From Thunnus maccoyii (lineage: Eukaryota; Chordata; Actinopteri; Scombriformes; Scombridae), in the NCBI RefSeq assembly GCF_910596095.1, contig NC_056550.1, positions 4,216,001 through 4,280,000 on the forward strand: DNA of 64,000 nt, in the 5' to 3' direction. The stretch's first letter is position 1. Every line of letters starts with the position of its first letter. Below are positions 1 through 12,404 of this stretch, in pieces. A program made the translations under genes and the position numbers. The notes under the pieces were generated by a model. The model searched no databases and had not been told where the DNA came from. It saw only the letters and a program-made list of their open reading frames with translations.

Positions 1-1047
1 AGAGCTGGCCAGTACTGGATTTTTCATGCTGTTACCAACATCAATATGAAAGTTTTACATATATGTCGGTGCTTTCTGGTGTCTCTAAAGTACCTCAAAT
101 ATATCTTGGCATTTCTGTATTGCTGAAATATACACTGATACTGATATGTACTCAGTTGCCAGTTTTTTTTTAGCTTAAACTAATGCAAATTACATACAAC
201 AGCCCTGCAGTAAACCTTCATAAAGGTTATAATGCTCTGTTTTTCTTGAACCCGTCTTACACAAATTGATTCACCTTATGGTTATTGTTGGTTCTGTGGT
301 TTGTGCTGCTGTTGAATTGTACGGGGTTACACACTGAGAGGTGTTCTTCCACTCGCTGAAATAAATGAGGTGGAAGAAAGATGAGGAACTTCTGCCATTA
401 GAAAGGAACAGTGTGCCTAATAAACTGGCAACTGAGTATGTGATAAACTTAAACTGGCCAATAATACAGTGTTAATGTGCCAGTCTGCCTGTACTAAAAA
501 TAAATCTATTCACATTCTATTCCTTCTGCTCTCAACACACAGTCATTGTACCCATGATCATCGACAATGTGTTATATTGCTATGTGCTATAGATTTTTAG
601 GTCTGATGGCATATTTGCTGTATGTTCATTCGCTCTGTCTTTCAAGTGTTTCTTGGTGCATCTCATGTATAACACTATGTATATAGTGTTACAGTTTGTG
701 GGCAATGTTTACATATGTTATTCATACATTTAAAGGTGCCTTTATGGGTCTTTTTAACCATTCTTTCTTTCTTTTAGGTGGCAGAAACTGTAAATCAGCT
801 TGTCTCTGACAAAATGAATATCCCAAATAAATTCCATGATGTTATTAATTTGTTGAGTCTGATTACTATTACTACTACTATTGTTAGTACTGTTTTATTT
901 TTCTCTCTTTTAGTTTTTTTGGATTAACTGACTGCAAGTGTGTGGAAAAAGCTGCTGCAGAGGGAAACTTATTAGATTTTATGATTTGTATATCATGATG
1001 TCATTGTTCTGTTGTTTCTTTGTTATTTTTTCATCCCCAGGAGCACC
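1..1047. other. non-coding stretch, no gene recognised
   Basis: AT-rich sequence with no recognisable domain. A pyrimidine tract followed by AG near 778 leads into about 49 open codons, but these resemble no family I know and contain an AATAAA-like string. I do not call an exon here. Confidence 0.5.
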
Positions 1048-2373
1048 TTAAAGGACAGGTTCACAGTTTTTCAAGTCTGTCTTAAAACAACAGTCAGGAA
1101 CCCAAACGAACATTGAATTAGGTTTTTCTTGCCATAATCATTCCTCCTGTTCATACTGACCATTAGAAGATCCCTTCATGATGCACTTACAATGTAAGTA
1201 ATTGGGGACAAAATCCACAGTCCTCCTGTGCAAAAATGTATTTAAAAGTTTATCTGAAGCTAATATGAACGTTCATATATGATATCCATATGAGTCAAAT
1301 CAAGTAGATGTCTTTCAATGTTACAGTCTTTTTAGTGCCAAAGTTCCTCTTTTTGTTACTATACTTCCACCTCAGTTCAACAGGGAAACACTGTCCGAGG
1401 AAACACAAAGAGGGAATCTGATGCTAAAAAGACTGTAAATGTGTCAGATATCCACTTGATATGACTAACTCAGACTGATGAAGCCTCATATAAGCTTCAC
1501 ATCAACTTTTAAATACATTCTTGCACTAAATGACTATGTGGACATTAGGGATGTGCAGAGAGCCCAGTGCTTGTATTTGTATCTCTATTTGTTGAGGCAG
1601 CAAAATTATTAATATTTGTATTTATATTCAAATTAAAGTGGAAATAGCCGTAAAAATCCAGTTTTTGCTTTTATTATGCTTTTTTTTTAGGAGTCTTACG
1701 AAGGAGGTCTCAAACTCGAGTCTCCCAGATCATAGACGACTGCACTGACTACTGAGCTAAAGCAAGTGCATCGCAAATGCACAGACAGACCTCTACCTAT
1801 TTATACACCCATAACACAGAGACAACACAGCAGGTAACATGTAGAGAAGAACTTTAGTGGTGATTCTTGCTTTGCACTTTTCATTCACTGCCTATTTTTT
1901 ACAACTTAACTTTGTGGAAAGGAGAAGGAAAACAACAGGTTATGTAGAGTCCCTTGGGAGCACTTTGCTTGTGTCAGTAGCTCAGCTTTATCTCTGGGGA
2001 ACACCCCCAACTCTGGGAGTGATGTCCAAATTAGGAAATGTACAGCATTCAGAAGGTGCATGTGACTCCCTTCGAGAGAAAAACAAATCATTTTTAAAAT
2101 ATTTGTACAAATTAAATGTCTGTAAAAAAACAACAAAAAAACGCTATTTGTGCTTTGCCAAATAACATATTTGGATTCAGACACACCCCTAGTGGACACA
2201 CTGTGGATTTTGGCCTCCATCACTTACATTGAAAGCACATTTGAAGGGGATCTTTTAACAGCCAGTATGAACAGGAGGAATGATTACAGCAAGGAAAACC
2301 TCTTTCACTGTTCATATGGACACCTGACTGTTGTTTTAAGACACACTTGACAAACTGTGAACCCGTCCTTTAA
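1048..2373. mobile_element. non-autonomous DNA transposon with 127-bp terminal inverted repeats
   Basis: The left end begins TTAAAGGACAGGTTCACAG and the right end finishes with the reverse complement (CTGTGAACCCGTCCTTTAA). The inverted repeats cover 1048-1174 and 2247-2373, the same length, with scattered mismatches. The interior has a second inverted arrangement: the segment around 1257-1345 is complementary to that around 1420-1520, so the left half could fold into a large hairpin. No transposase is visible, so it would have been moved in trans. A single copy of the same 127-bp end lies at 23934-24060. The superfamily is not certain. Confidence 0.7.
1690..1774 (-). other. tRNA-like relic (tRNA pseudogene or SINE head)
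   Basis: On the minus strand an A-box-like string (TAGCTCAGTAGTCAGTGC, 1742-1759) is followed at tRNA spacing by a degenerate B-box-like string (GAGTTTGAGACCTCC, 1704-1718). I cannot fold a convincing acceptor stem or anticodon arm. It is therefore more likely a decayed tRNA-derived SINE head or tRNA pseudogene carried inside the 1048-2373 element than a working tRNA gene. Confidence 0.4.
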
Positions 2374-2556
2374 AGTTCCCTGGACTTACTACATGTGAAA
2401 CTAACTAGGCGCTTGGCCCTGTATTATTTTTTATAAATTAAAAAGTAATAATACAAATAAAAAAAGTAAAAAAGTAGTGAGTAAAATAGCTCCCAGTTGG
2501 GCTCATTACTATACACCTGAACTACAAAAACAGCCAAACATACACTGCTGTGAGCT

Positions 2557-2880
2557 CCATCTGCTACCCTCTTCCTCCTCACCTTGCCTCTACCTCCATC
2601 CTCTTTCCCTCTTCATCTCTCCGTTCCTGTCCCACCTGCTATCCTCCCTCACTGTTTTGTCCGCTTCTTGCCTCCTCATCTTCCCATCCTCAACTCCCTC
2701 CATTGCCTCAGGATCCTCTCCCTCTCCTCTCTCCCTTTATACTTTCCCTCACTTGCAGCCCCCACCCCTAATGTTCCCTCCTTCCTCTCCTCCCGACATC
2801 CTCCCCTCCATTACTCCCTTATTTATTCCCCCCCTCCTCCTCCATCACTGCCCCTCCTCCCTCCGTCTCCTACCATCTTC
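2557..2880. repeat. pyrimidine-rich (CT) low-complexity tract
   Basis: About 320 bases of almost uninterrupted C and T on the plus strand. The overlapping open frames here are serine/proline/leucine-rich in every phase, which is what composition alone gives. Confidence 0.8.
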
Positions 2881-3264
2881 CATCTGCTCAGCTGCGCCAA
2901 TATATAAAGAAAAAAATGTTGCCAGGCGCAAACACTCACACACACCCACACACTCATACACGCAACACACACACACACACACCTTACCTTGATGTGAAGA
3001 TACAATGTTGTTCTTTTTCCTCTCATTTTTTTCTTGACATTTTACATGATTTCAAGTGTCCTGACATCATAAAACAATTATTATTATTATTATTATGCCC
3101 AATGGGGTGTAATGGGTATTATGTGTGTCTGTGTGTGAGGGGGTGGGTGTGGAGTGGGTGTCACTTGAACCACATCAGCACTGTTTGTGAGTGTATTTCA
3201 TAAGCTCGTCTCTTCATTAAACGTTTGTAGCATGATAACTTTGATATCACTGGCATTTTTCACC

Positions 3265-3266
<2 letters not shown>

Positions 3267-3320
<54 letters not shown>
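3267..3320. repeat. (CA)n microsatellite
   Basis: An uninterrupted AC dinucleotide repeat of about 27 units. Confidence 0.95.
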
Positions 3321-3323
<3 letters not shown>

Positions 3324-3372
3324 GAAGGGTCTTCTTATTAGTCTCAGGGGTCATATATAACAAAGCGTGCTG

Positions 3373-3373
<1 letters not shown>

Positions 3374-3418
<45 letters not shown>
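3374..3418. repeat. (CA)n microsatellite
   Basis: A second AC repeat of about 22 units, 50 bases after the first. Confidence 0.95.
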
Positions 3419-3423
<5 letters not shown>

Positions 3424-6400
3424 CTGGCCGACAGAGAAAATGCTAACTCAACAATATTGGAGTAAATGCTGGTCGAGTAGCGCTATTATGAGCGTACTGT
3501 TTTATTTAAGTAGCTACACACATATTGTCACGCACGCACCTTTGCCAACCTGGTGGTCCAGTACAGCTGCTCTACAATAGACCAGTCTCAGTGGGAGGAG
3601 AGAGAGAAAAAGGAGTACAAGATGCTCTACAGCACCTGCAATACATGCCGCCTGTTAATAAAGCCACCATGTTTGTGTTGAATTAAAAGCCCTTCACCTA
3701 CCTTTCAGCACAATGAGGCAGGCTTCCCGCTGTCTGTGATGTCTCGTGCGTTTCTTGTTGTCGTCTGGCTTCGTTTAGCCGTCAGCGGCGGCAAAAGTGT
3801 CAATTCTGGCAGTAACATAAACATGACTTCCGACAGTATTTCAGAATAAAACCCTTTTGGCAACAATATGCAGTTTCAATTGTTGAATAACATATATAGA
3901 CTGGACCTTTAAGTACTAAAATATATACAGTGTGAATCAGGAGTTGATTTAAAACGTTAAACAAGTAAATAATCAGGCCTAATTCACTTAATTTTGAAGG
4001 TAAATGCGATATATTTCCGGTCATTCTCGACATATTTTTGGAACCTTGACACCAATCGACGCGGTATTAGTGTATGGCCAGTGTTTTGTTTTTCTTTTTG
4101 TGTTTTTCTGCCCTCTTCAAAAGGGGTAATCAAAGCAATTTTACAAATGAAGATCAGTTTACTCGTCATGGGGAATATACAGCTGTATATTGTCTCTACA
4201 ACCCATGTGATGTCATAGTGATGTCACCAGAGTAGAATTGGGGATGTGGAGACGTTTAACAAAAACATGCTACTGAACTCCATTCTGATAAATTTAAGAT
4301 CTAGTAACCAAAGGTCAGGATATCTCGCTTTGGTTTTGACCATTCTTTTCTGAATTTGTCTCTCAGAGGTCGCTAAAACTTTATAGAAGTGTAAATGTCT
4401 TTTGGGTCACATGAAGAGATTTGGTATAAATCGTAATCTGCTAGATGAGACAGAGAGGAAATGTTAATGTCCTGTGTCTCTCCTGTGATAGGTTATTATT
4501 TTAAAATTCAGCTCTCGAGGTTGTGATTGACCTACTGTTGTCATTTCCTCCTCTCAAGTCTGTGATTCTGTTGTTTTGCTGCAGCATCATCAATTTAAAG
4601 CGGTATACTCCAGCAATTTAGTGTTATTTACCATTACCCTTGTGCCCCTGTGGTAAAATACTCCTTCTCCGAGCTTCTCATGTGTGCTTTTATGTTATTT
4701 ACCCGTTATTTTCTTATATGACCAGGAAAGTCTTCACGCAGCACTGTGGTTAGAAGGATGCTGTAGCAGCAGACATGCTGTTTTTTTCCTGTATAAACAA
4801 TGCAACAGCACGGTGCAGTGGAGAGATCGGGGTATTACATTTGAGTTGAGTCAACTTGTGATTTGATGGGGTGATGAGTGATGGGTTGCACTTTTTATTA
4901 CAGCTCAGTAATAACAATTAATAAGGGGACAATGGGTTAATATCTTGGGAGCCATACTGGGAAATAATACCATGGTGAATACAGATATTTAAACTAGGTA
5001 ATATCTTGGTAATAACAATGAGACTATTTGTAATACTGGGATTTTATTTCTGTAAATGGGACAATATAAAGTGGGATCTCACGGTGATAATGGGGCGGAA
5101 CCTCTTAGTAATATCATGGAAATAATGAGGTGATAATGGTATTATCTTTGCAATTACTGAAACGTTCTTCTCATGTTTTTGCCCTTCTATTACCATATTA
5201 CAGCAAATAGACCCTAATATTACCAAGGTGATAGTGCCACAATATTACCCAGTTATTACTACTGTAATTAATATGATATTATTCCACTATTACCCCTCAC
5301 ATGAGTTTTCAGTGCTCATAGACTGGGAAAGTGCACTCTATGAGAACATTTAATTGTGATTCATTCTAATATAAAGGTGCAATGTGTAGCATTTTTGAAT
5401 ATGACCATAGAATTTAACCATTTGAATATAGTAATTATTGGAAAAACTATAGACCATGGTCTCAACATGTTTTAATTTCACAGCTCACAGCTTTTGCTCT
5501 GTTTGTTCTCAGAGGAGAGTGCCCTGTTTCATTAATGTGCTGGAAAATAACCTGGCAGATGTTCCTGTGAGTGGAACCCATTGGCTCACAATGTGAAATG
5601 CAGGTTAGATTACTGTAGAGGCTGCCAGTTTTCTTCAACAACATTTATGACTCTCAAACCTAATGCAGTGATGAAATCTTAAACCTCTAATGACTGATTT
5701 TTTGGCCACTTGGGCGCAGTGGAAAAAAGCTGTAAACAACACTTATGTTATCAACTTATCAACTTGCTATGTAAGTTGATATGGCAAACACTTGCCTTTT
5801 TACCCATCCAGCAGATATGGAGCAACATTATCATTCATTTGGAGTCATGTTTCTGGCTGCCATCTTTTAGCTCTGTTTTTGCTCTCCAATAACTCCAGGG
5901 AAAAAATCTGGCTCTTTAGCTGCTAAATGCTCCACTATGTTCACCAGCTCTGCTGTTGTGTGCTGGGCAGATAGTGTACACTAGCTTTAGAGAGCTTCTT
6001 CACTGAAAGCAGCTGTCTGCTCCTGCCAAAAACTATTCTGTGAGAGCAATGACACTGAACAAAAACAGTAAAGGCCGGAAAACCAACACGATGAGCTGAA
6101 ACACACTATAAAGCTACATTGAGCTGAAAGGAACTGCAGAGTCAAGTGAAAATTTCCTGCATTTCATCACTACGAACGACTCATTTTACATAAAAGTAAG
6201 TTGTGTAATCCACTGTTGATCTACTATAAATACTGATTATAGCCACTTTAACAAAGAGGAATGTCCTTTACTTTTTTGCACTGTAAAGCAATATCCCTCT
6301 GTGCCATAAAACGACACAGATGAGTTGTGCTATCCTCACTATAGAACATGTGTTCTATATTTTCCTCATTTTTAACAAATCTCATGAAGGGAGCCAAACT

Positions 6401-7208
6401 AACAATGTGTAGATCTACTAACAAGTATTGTATGTGTATCCAGAGCCTGATGCATCTTATTCTTCTGTCCTGTAGAACTCTGTTGTTGTCCAAAAGCTAT
6501 TAAAAACACACCAATGAGCCACACGGTTGCACTGAGTGACATGTTCCTTCATTACCGTGAACATACACACTGACAAATGTATATTAATCCACAGCTGAAA
6601 ACAGTCTCTAACAAATACACTATTTCCTCCTGATCTAGTGGTTGCTAAAAACTACAATGCCCAGCTGTTTTAGGAAATACTGAAGCTTTTTTTTTTTTTT
6701 TAATGATTGTATATTTCTGAGACAGACTAGCGTGTTGTTGATTTTTGTCTTTTTGTGGGATTTGTTGACAGTAAGAAAAATATAGAATAAGACCAGCCTT
6801 ATCATTTAATATGTAAAGTAAGTGGAGTGCCTTGGTTCTCCCTTTCTTTTAAATTATACTTAAGTCCAAAAACTGCTGTGGTAATGCTCAGGTCATAACA
6901 AAGTATGCCATGTTGTAACTTTAATTATCTGTTATCCAGAGGGGTTAGGCTAGAATAGAAGATGAATGTGAACTCTGCACACTGACAACATCATTACATG
7001 AATCTTAAAAGAAAATTATTCCAGGTCATCCAGCAAATTTTAATCACACAGAAATTTTTTTATTCACTTATTCTGATGTTACTTTTTACAGTAGCAACAG
7101 TAAAACAAGAATTTCCTCCTCTAAACACTGTTGGACAGTAGATGCTCACTCACACACACACAGACACAGTTCCAGCTTCTGATTAGTAGCTCTGATCTCA
7201 TATATATC

Positions 7209-7214
7209 TTTATT
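7209..7214 (-). promoter_or_regulatory. candidate polyadenylation signal of the PYY gene
   Basis: AATAAA on the minus strand, about 210 bases after the PYY stop codon. This gives a plausible 3' UTR length for a family member. Confidence 0.5.
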
Positions 7215-7426
7215 TCAATAATAAATTATGTACAATTTTGTTGTCATGAGAGAGATGTGAGACAATGACAAGAGAGACAGAGGGAGCTTGTGTTCCGGTC
7301 AGTGATGGTCATTGGTTGGGATCAGGTTCGGGGGTCAGAGATGAGAGGCACATGTTGGCCCCTCCACGTGCATTGTGGGACGCACCCAGAGGGAATGCCC
7401 GATGAGGAGGGAGAGAGGTGGTGGAG

Positions 7427-7451
7427 TCACCACATGTAAGAGTCGTCATAT
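7427..7451 (-). CDS. pyya: PYY last coding exon
   Basis: Follows a CACAG acceptor. It completes an Arg codon begun in the previous exon, then encodes YDDSYMW and a TGA stop. Confidence 0.88.
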
Positions 7452-9242
7452 CTGTGGGAAGACACAAACAAAAATGTAAAACCACTTAAATGATCAAATC
7501 ATTCCTGTGTGTTCATTACAGTTCACATGACTCATTCAGCTTATGTGTTTCATGGCCTCTACCTTGATCTCTGGTCTCTGTTGTTGTCACCACCAAAAAG
7601 CAGCTCTGCAACCACATCCTCCTGAGTTGAACGCTTTCCATACCTGCAAGAGAGATAAGAAGAGGAGTTCTTAAAATACATCTTACATCCTGTCTCAACT
7701 CAATTACATCTTAAAAAAACACAATACGATTTTAAAATTCCCTCATTATCATTTTACATATGCTGTAAATATATAGAGAGAAACAAACCTAAAAGTCTAC
7801 AGCCATGCTAGCAGCTCTGTAAGGCTGCACTTTGCTAAATGCTAACGTCAGCATGCTAACATGCTCATAATGACAATGCTAACGTGTTGATGTTTAGCAG
7901 GTGTCACGATTACCATGTTTGCCATCTTAGCTTAACATGTTAACCTGCGAACATTTGCTAATTAGCACCAAACACTAAATACAACGGAAGCTGGAATAGG
8001 AATGTTATTAGATTTCCAGGTATCTGGTCATTGCAAAAATATTGGATAAATTCAAATTTTGAAATGATGTTGGCGCTAGAGGAAAGTTAAGGGGTTCACC
8101 AAAATTATTACAATACATCCTGAGGGGGACATGGATGTGTGTACAAAATGGCATAGCAATGCATCCAATAGTTGTTGACATATTTCAGTCTGGACCAAAG
8201 TGGTGGACCGACCACCATTGCCTTCCCTAAAGCCATGCTAGCGTGGCTAAAAATGGAACAGTAAACAGGGCAGGATTTTTACTAAATTACTAATTACCAC
8301 TAAATTGGAGGACTTGAAAGAGATTAAAAAGAATAGTCAAAAGTGACACAGCAGATGTCGAGATATCCTGACTTTTAGTGCCTAGTATGGGTCAAGTTCC
8401 AAAAATCCCTAAGATCCTACATTTCCCATAATGCAAGCAATACCATCATTACTTGAGCCTTGCTGTCTGGTAAATGCCCCTCGTCTGACAAACTCCCTAC
8501 CTCCAATTAGTGAGGCAGGCTAATCTGTAGTCTCCATGCTAGAGCCAAGACAACCTTAATGACATCATCAGGGTTATTATCTCAGACTTGGCAGCTCCTC
8601 ACACAGAGGACATTATGAAATAGTTTGCACAGTCTGAGTAGCACTAACCGTGACTAATAAACTGACCTTTATGTGTAGAATCAGCTGAGTTCCTCTTTAA
8701 ACACATGAGTCTTTGGTTGACACAAATGAAAGCAACACTGTCATGTTATGTCCTGGTTGTGGTGGCTCCCAATGTGCACAGAGGCTATGTTATAAATTCA
8801 GAAACACCAACCATGTGACTTTTTGCCTTCTTGTATGTCCATCGTTTGGATTCTCTTAGTTCTGTCTGTCTGCCTTTCCGACATAGTACACTTGTTCCCC
8901 TTCCTTGTGCCTAATGGTTCAATTTCAGAGCCAGATTCAGACTGTGTGTGTGTGTTTTAATGTGTGTGTGTACAAATTGTCATTTCCAAGTCTGGATGAT
9001 TCTTATCATTCTCTTGATAAGGAAACTAGCGGTCCAAGAGAGCCGCAATTGTAAAATCACAGAGCCAGAAAGTTTACTTGGTAAAGTGTGTTTGCTTATG
9101 TGTGTGTACGTACGTGAGACGACACTATTCAACACAACTCCCTCAGAGCTACCCACACACAGTTCCTCTGTTTCCCCATCAACCACCTGTTCCACCTCCC
9201 TCTAAGACCCCAGCACCTAATCTTATGCTTCGTTTCTCCTGA

Positions 9243-9286
<44 letters not shown>

Positions 9287-12160
9287 CTTACCCTGTAGGA
9301 AAGCAATCAAACAGCTGAAATGTTCAGTCTCAGCTGTCACACAGTGTGACACATCAGGATGTATAATGCTTTCCTGTCTGATAATGACCTGTTTCCACTC
9401 ATATGTCTCCATTATTCTCCCTGGTCGGTCCTGCTCTTTATTTTCTCTCTGTCTGACTGTCTTTTACTATCTCTCCATCTCTGCATTTCTGGATTTATTT
9501 CTCTGTCTGATAATCTTTCTTTCTTTATTTCTTTCTTGTTTTCTCTGCAGTGGTCAGTTTGCCCTACTTGACTTTTGCTCTCTCATATGTAGGAATCTTC
9601 ATCACAGTTAGAAATATAGCCCCCGGTTGTGCCTCTCCTCTACTACTATTACATTCAAGTCACAGAGCTTACATCAGATTTTCCAAAAAATAAATCTAAC
9701 AATATTTACCAGTGTTCTGAAGGAATTTCCAGAATCCTTAAAGACTCTTCTAACCATACGGATGAAAAAATATTTCATCCACTGCATGATAGAAAATAAT
9801 TTTTGACCCATTTGTCAAGTTGTGACTGTATTTCCTAATTCAGGTGCCAAAAATGTATTTGCTCTTTTTGCCAAACACAAGCAAAATATTAGTACATTAG
9901 TTTGTATGTGCAATATAAAATATTGGAAAGTAACATCAATATACACTAATATAACAGATGATCGAACTTTAAAGAGTTACATCTTGGGAAAACTGGTTAA
10001 AAATCTTTCTTGTCATGCAGCAGACGGAATATTTTGTCATACCTTCAGAGCAGCAGCGAGTTTTCAAGATTACTGGGTTTTTATTTTTTGCAAAATCAGA
10101 TGCTTAGCTGTGTGACTCGAATGTGAAGGTGGTACCATATATGAGAGGCACAAACTAGAGCTAAACTAAACTAAACTCTCCCTAAAATAACTGCCTCAGA
10201 ACTTGGTCTCTATTTTTCTCCATAATTAGTATCAGATTACATACTTTAAATTATCAGGAAACGAGAAAGGCTAAATTCTCTAAAGGAAATGTAAGTGTGC
10301 TTGCTGAAAATTGTGGAAGATGATTGTGGAAATTGGTCTTAAAATTGTAAATGTTTGCATAAATCAGTTGAAGTGTTGCTCGAAGTTGAACCACTGAAAG
10401 GGTTTAAAGTGTCTTTTGAAGTGTAATTGCTGAAAGCATGTGAAATTTCAAGTTGGCAGGAATAAAATTCTGTTGGTGAAATACAGAATCCTGGTGAACA
10501 AATATTCCCTTCCAGGTTGCTTGAACCCTCAAATTCCCAGAAAAAATACAGTGGTCACAACCTCAATGATAGCTATAGTCCTGATTTCCATGTCTTTAAT
10601 AGACTCCAGTGTATCTGTACACAATGCTATGAACTGCCATATATAGTTATGCACCAAAGGCACTAGACTGCCCAGATCCATCAATTATATCTGGAGTGCC
10701 CTGCCTAAAGCTGGCAGCCATCACATTCTCCAGCATTTTATTTGATACTGCCAAACCTTTATACATCCATTAGTTGTCTTTATCACATGTGTCTTCATCT
10801 GCATCTCTCCAGTGAAATGTAAAAAAAACTTTATTGACTCGTTACGGCACCAGGAGTCTTCTTTAAACCAAATATCTAAATATCAATGACCTATTTGACT
10901 TTCATGAATAACAACAGATAGCTCATGAGCCATGCTTTCCTTCCCCTATCAGCCAGACCGCTGCCAATTCCATACCAGTGTCTTTTATACCTGAGAGCAG
11001 CAGGCCTCAGCTCAGGCCGCTAACTGGATTTGGGATTCTTTCTTGGGTCCATCTGTACCATTTTTATTGCTCTGGTCCTGTTGATTTGGAGGCCTGGAGG
11101 TTTTGGAAAGTGGCCAGTAATCTAATCTGCTGAGCTGCCATTGTGTGTGGGCAAAAGGTTGGGAGCTGAGGTAGATCAGGGGGGAGTGCATCACACATAG
11201 ACAGAGCTCTGGGCTGAGGTATGAGCATGAAACTCATACAACAAAAAAGAAAAGAAATCTGGACTAAAAGAGAAAACGGGAAGAAGCAAATAAGGCTAGG
11301 TTTTTGGGGATCCATGTGGTTCATTACATAGAGGACAAATAGCTGAACAACGCAGTCTAGTCACAGAATTAGCTTCTATCTTTATGAGGAACCTCCACTT
11401 AATACGTTCATTACTGATCGTTAACCTTAAGATTTAGGGACTGTATGAAAATTATTATTGAGGGAGGGGCAGTCAAAAAAGGGGGATTGTATTGTCATTT
11501 TACTTTTGGCCAAAGGGAGGTTAATCTTAATTTTATGGGGAGCAAGGGAGGGCCTTTTATTTTCATCAATCCATATAATATGTTTTATTTCTGCCTTTCC
11601 TTGCAAGATTTGTTAGGATAAAAAGAGATTGCAATGGGTCATTAAAGAACCCATTTTACTCAGGAGGCAGTAATAACCCTGTAATAGGCCTTTATTCAAA
11701 AATGTGGTTGGAATATTTTATAATGTTTGCAATGTTTGCCTTGAATTTGCCTTGATTTTGGCAATTTTTAGTTTCACTCGTAATGTGTGCATTGGTGGCT
11801 ATTGCAAAAATTATTATTCAGTTTTGATGTTGAGATCTGATTAAGAGTCCATCAGCTTAAATTTGGTAATTGTTTCTGTATCAAGGTATGAGTCCAAACA
11901 AATATTCAGTAACTCTGGAGAGGGTCTTGCTTTATTAAAAAGTTAAATATAAACTTCTCCCCTCCTCTCCACCCCAATAATTTTCATGCAGTCCCTAATC
12001 TAAAGCTAATCCTAGTCTTAAACTCGAACCTGAACCTCTTTTCAAGGCATTCACAGTTTCCTCATTATAGAAGATTGTCTGACTCATCTATATGAGGTTA
12101 TTTGGCTGTCAAAAAACAGAAATACAAGACAAAACAAAACAAAGTGTATATATATGTATG

Positions 12161-12203
<43 letters not shown>

Positions 12204-12404
12204 TCTGTATTTTCACCTCTGCCTGGTGATCAGATTGATGTAGTGTCTCAGGGCAGTGTAGTACTTGGCCAGCTCTTCGGGTGGGGCGTCTTCACCGGGG
12301 TTCTCAGGTTTGGGGGGGTAGGCATCTGCCACCATTCCCAGACACACCAGCACACACAGCACAACAGCCACCAGCACTGTCCATGGCTTCAGCATCACGG
12401 CCAT
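7427..12404 (-). CDS. pyya: peptide YY precursor (prepro-PYY), 3 coding exons
   Basis: Secreted gut/brain hormone of the NPY family that acts on Y-type G-protein-coupled receptors. The coding parts are 12217-12404, 7563-7643 and 7427-7451, giving 97 residues in all. Residues 1-28 form a hydrophobic signal peptide. The mature peptide starts YPPKPENPG, has the PP-fold helix, and ends LITRQRY, followed by the amidation and cleavage signal GKR. The C-flanking peptide ends YDDSYMW. The final Arg codon of the mature peptide is split between exons, which is the classical NPY/PYY arrangement. A non-coding first exon lies at about 15148-15300, so the layout matches the four-exon family gene. The mature sequence fits fish PYYa as I remember it better than PYYb. 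Splice sites are GT/AG and the phases agree. Confidence 0.93.
7563..7643 (-). CDS. pyya: PYY coding exon: last Tyr, GKR and C-flanking peptide
   Basis: Follows a TTGCAG acceptor and ends at a GTAGAG donor. It encodes the C-terminal Tyr of the hormone, the amide-donor Gly, the dibasic KR site and most of the C-flanking peptide ([14 protein letters not shown] and onward). 81 nt. Confidence 0.92.
7801..8250. repeat. dispersed 'GCTAAC' repeat with inverted ends
   Basis: Inside PYY intron 2. It begins AGCCATGCTAGC and ends with a near-complementary copy of that string. The interior repeats GCTAAC/GCATGCTAAC and carries the phrase 'ccaatagttgttgacatatttcagt'-like sequence also found at about 25900 and 26320. 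It is probably an old non-autonomous DNA element. Confidence 0.6.
9244..9285. repeat. (GT)n microsatellite
   Basis: About 21 TG units, within PYY intron 2. Confidence 0.95.
12147..12201. repeat. (TA)n microsatellite beside a PYY splice donor
   Basis: An alternating TA/TATG repeat that ends about 15 bases inside intron 2, counted from the donor of the hormone-coding exon. Confidence 0.95.
12217..12404 (-). CDS. pyya: PYY signal peptide and mature hormone exon
   Basis: The ATG at 12404 lies directly after a TTCCAG acceptor, so the first exon is non-coding. It encodes the 28-residue signal peptide and 34 full residues plus two bases of the 35th residue of the 36-residue hormone. The donor is GTGAAA. 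A second in-frame Met at codon 4 is an alternative start. Confidence 0.95.

Larger units (their letters stand above)
2379..7200. other. intergenic, low-complexity sequence, no gene recognised
   Basis: This stretch holds a pyrimidine-rich tract (about 2557-2880), two CA microsatellites, and an AT-rich part (about 4900-5300) in which strings such as TAATATCTTGG and their complements recur. Short open frames are present, but none shows a known domain or a convincing splice context. Confidence 0.5.

Noticed and set aside
2477-2992. 171-codon Ser/Pro/Leu-rich open frame
   Set aside because: Lies wholly in a pyrimidine-rich tract and is open in all three frames. Composition explains it.
3535-3690. 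Open stretch FANLVVQYSCSTIDQSQWEE and onward, coding-like
   Set aside because: No acceptor or start near its left end, no partner exon and no recognised family. It may be part of a dispersed repeat.
9243-9611. 122-codon plus-strand frame starting in the GT repeat
   Set aside because: Begins in a microsatellite, uses a repeat-derived start, lies in PYY intron 2 and shows no domain.
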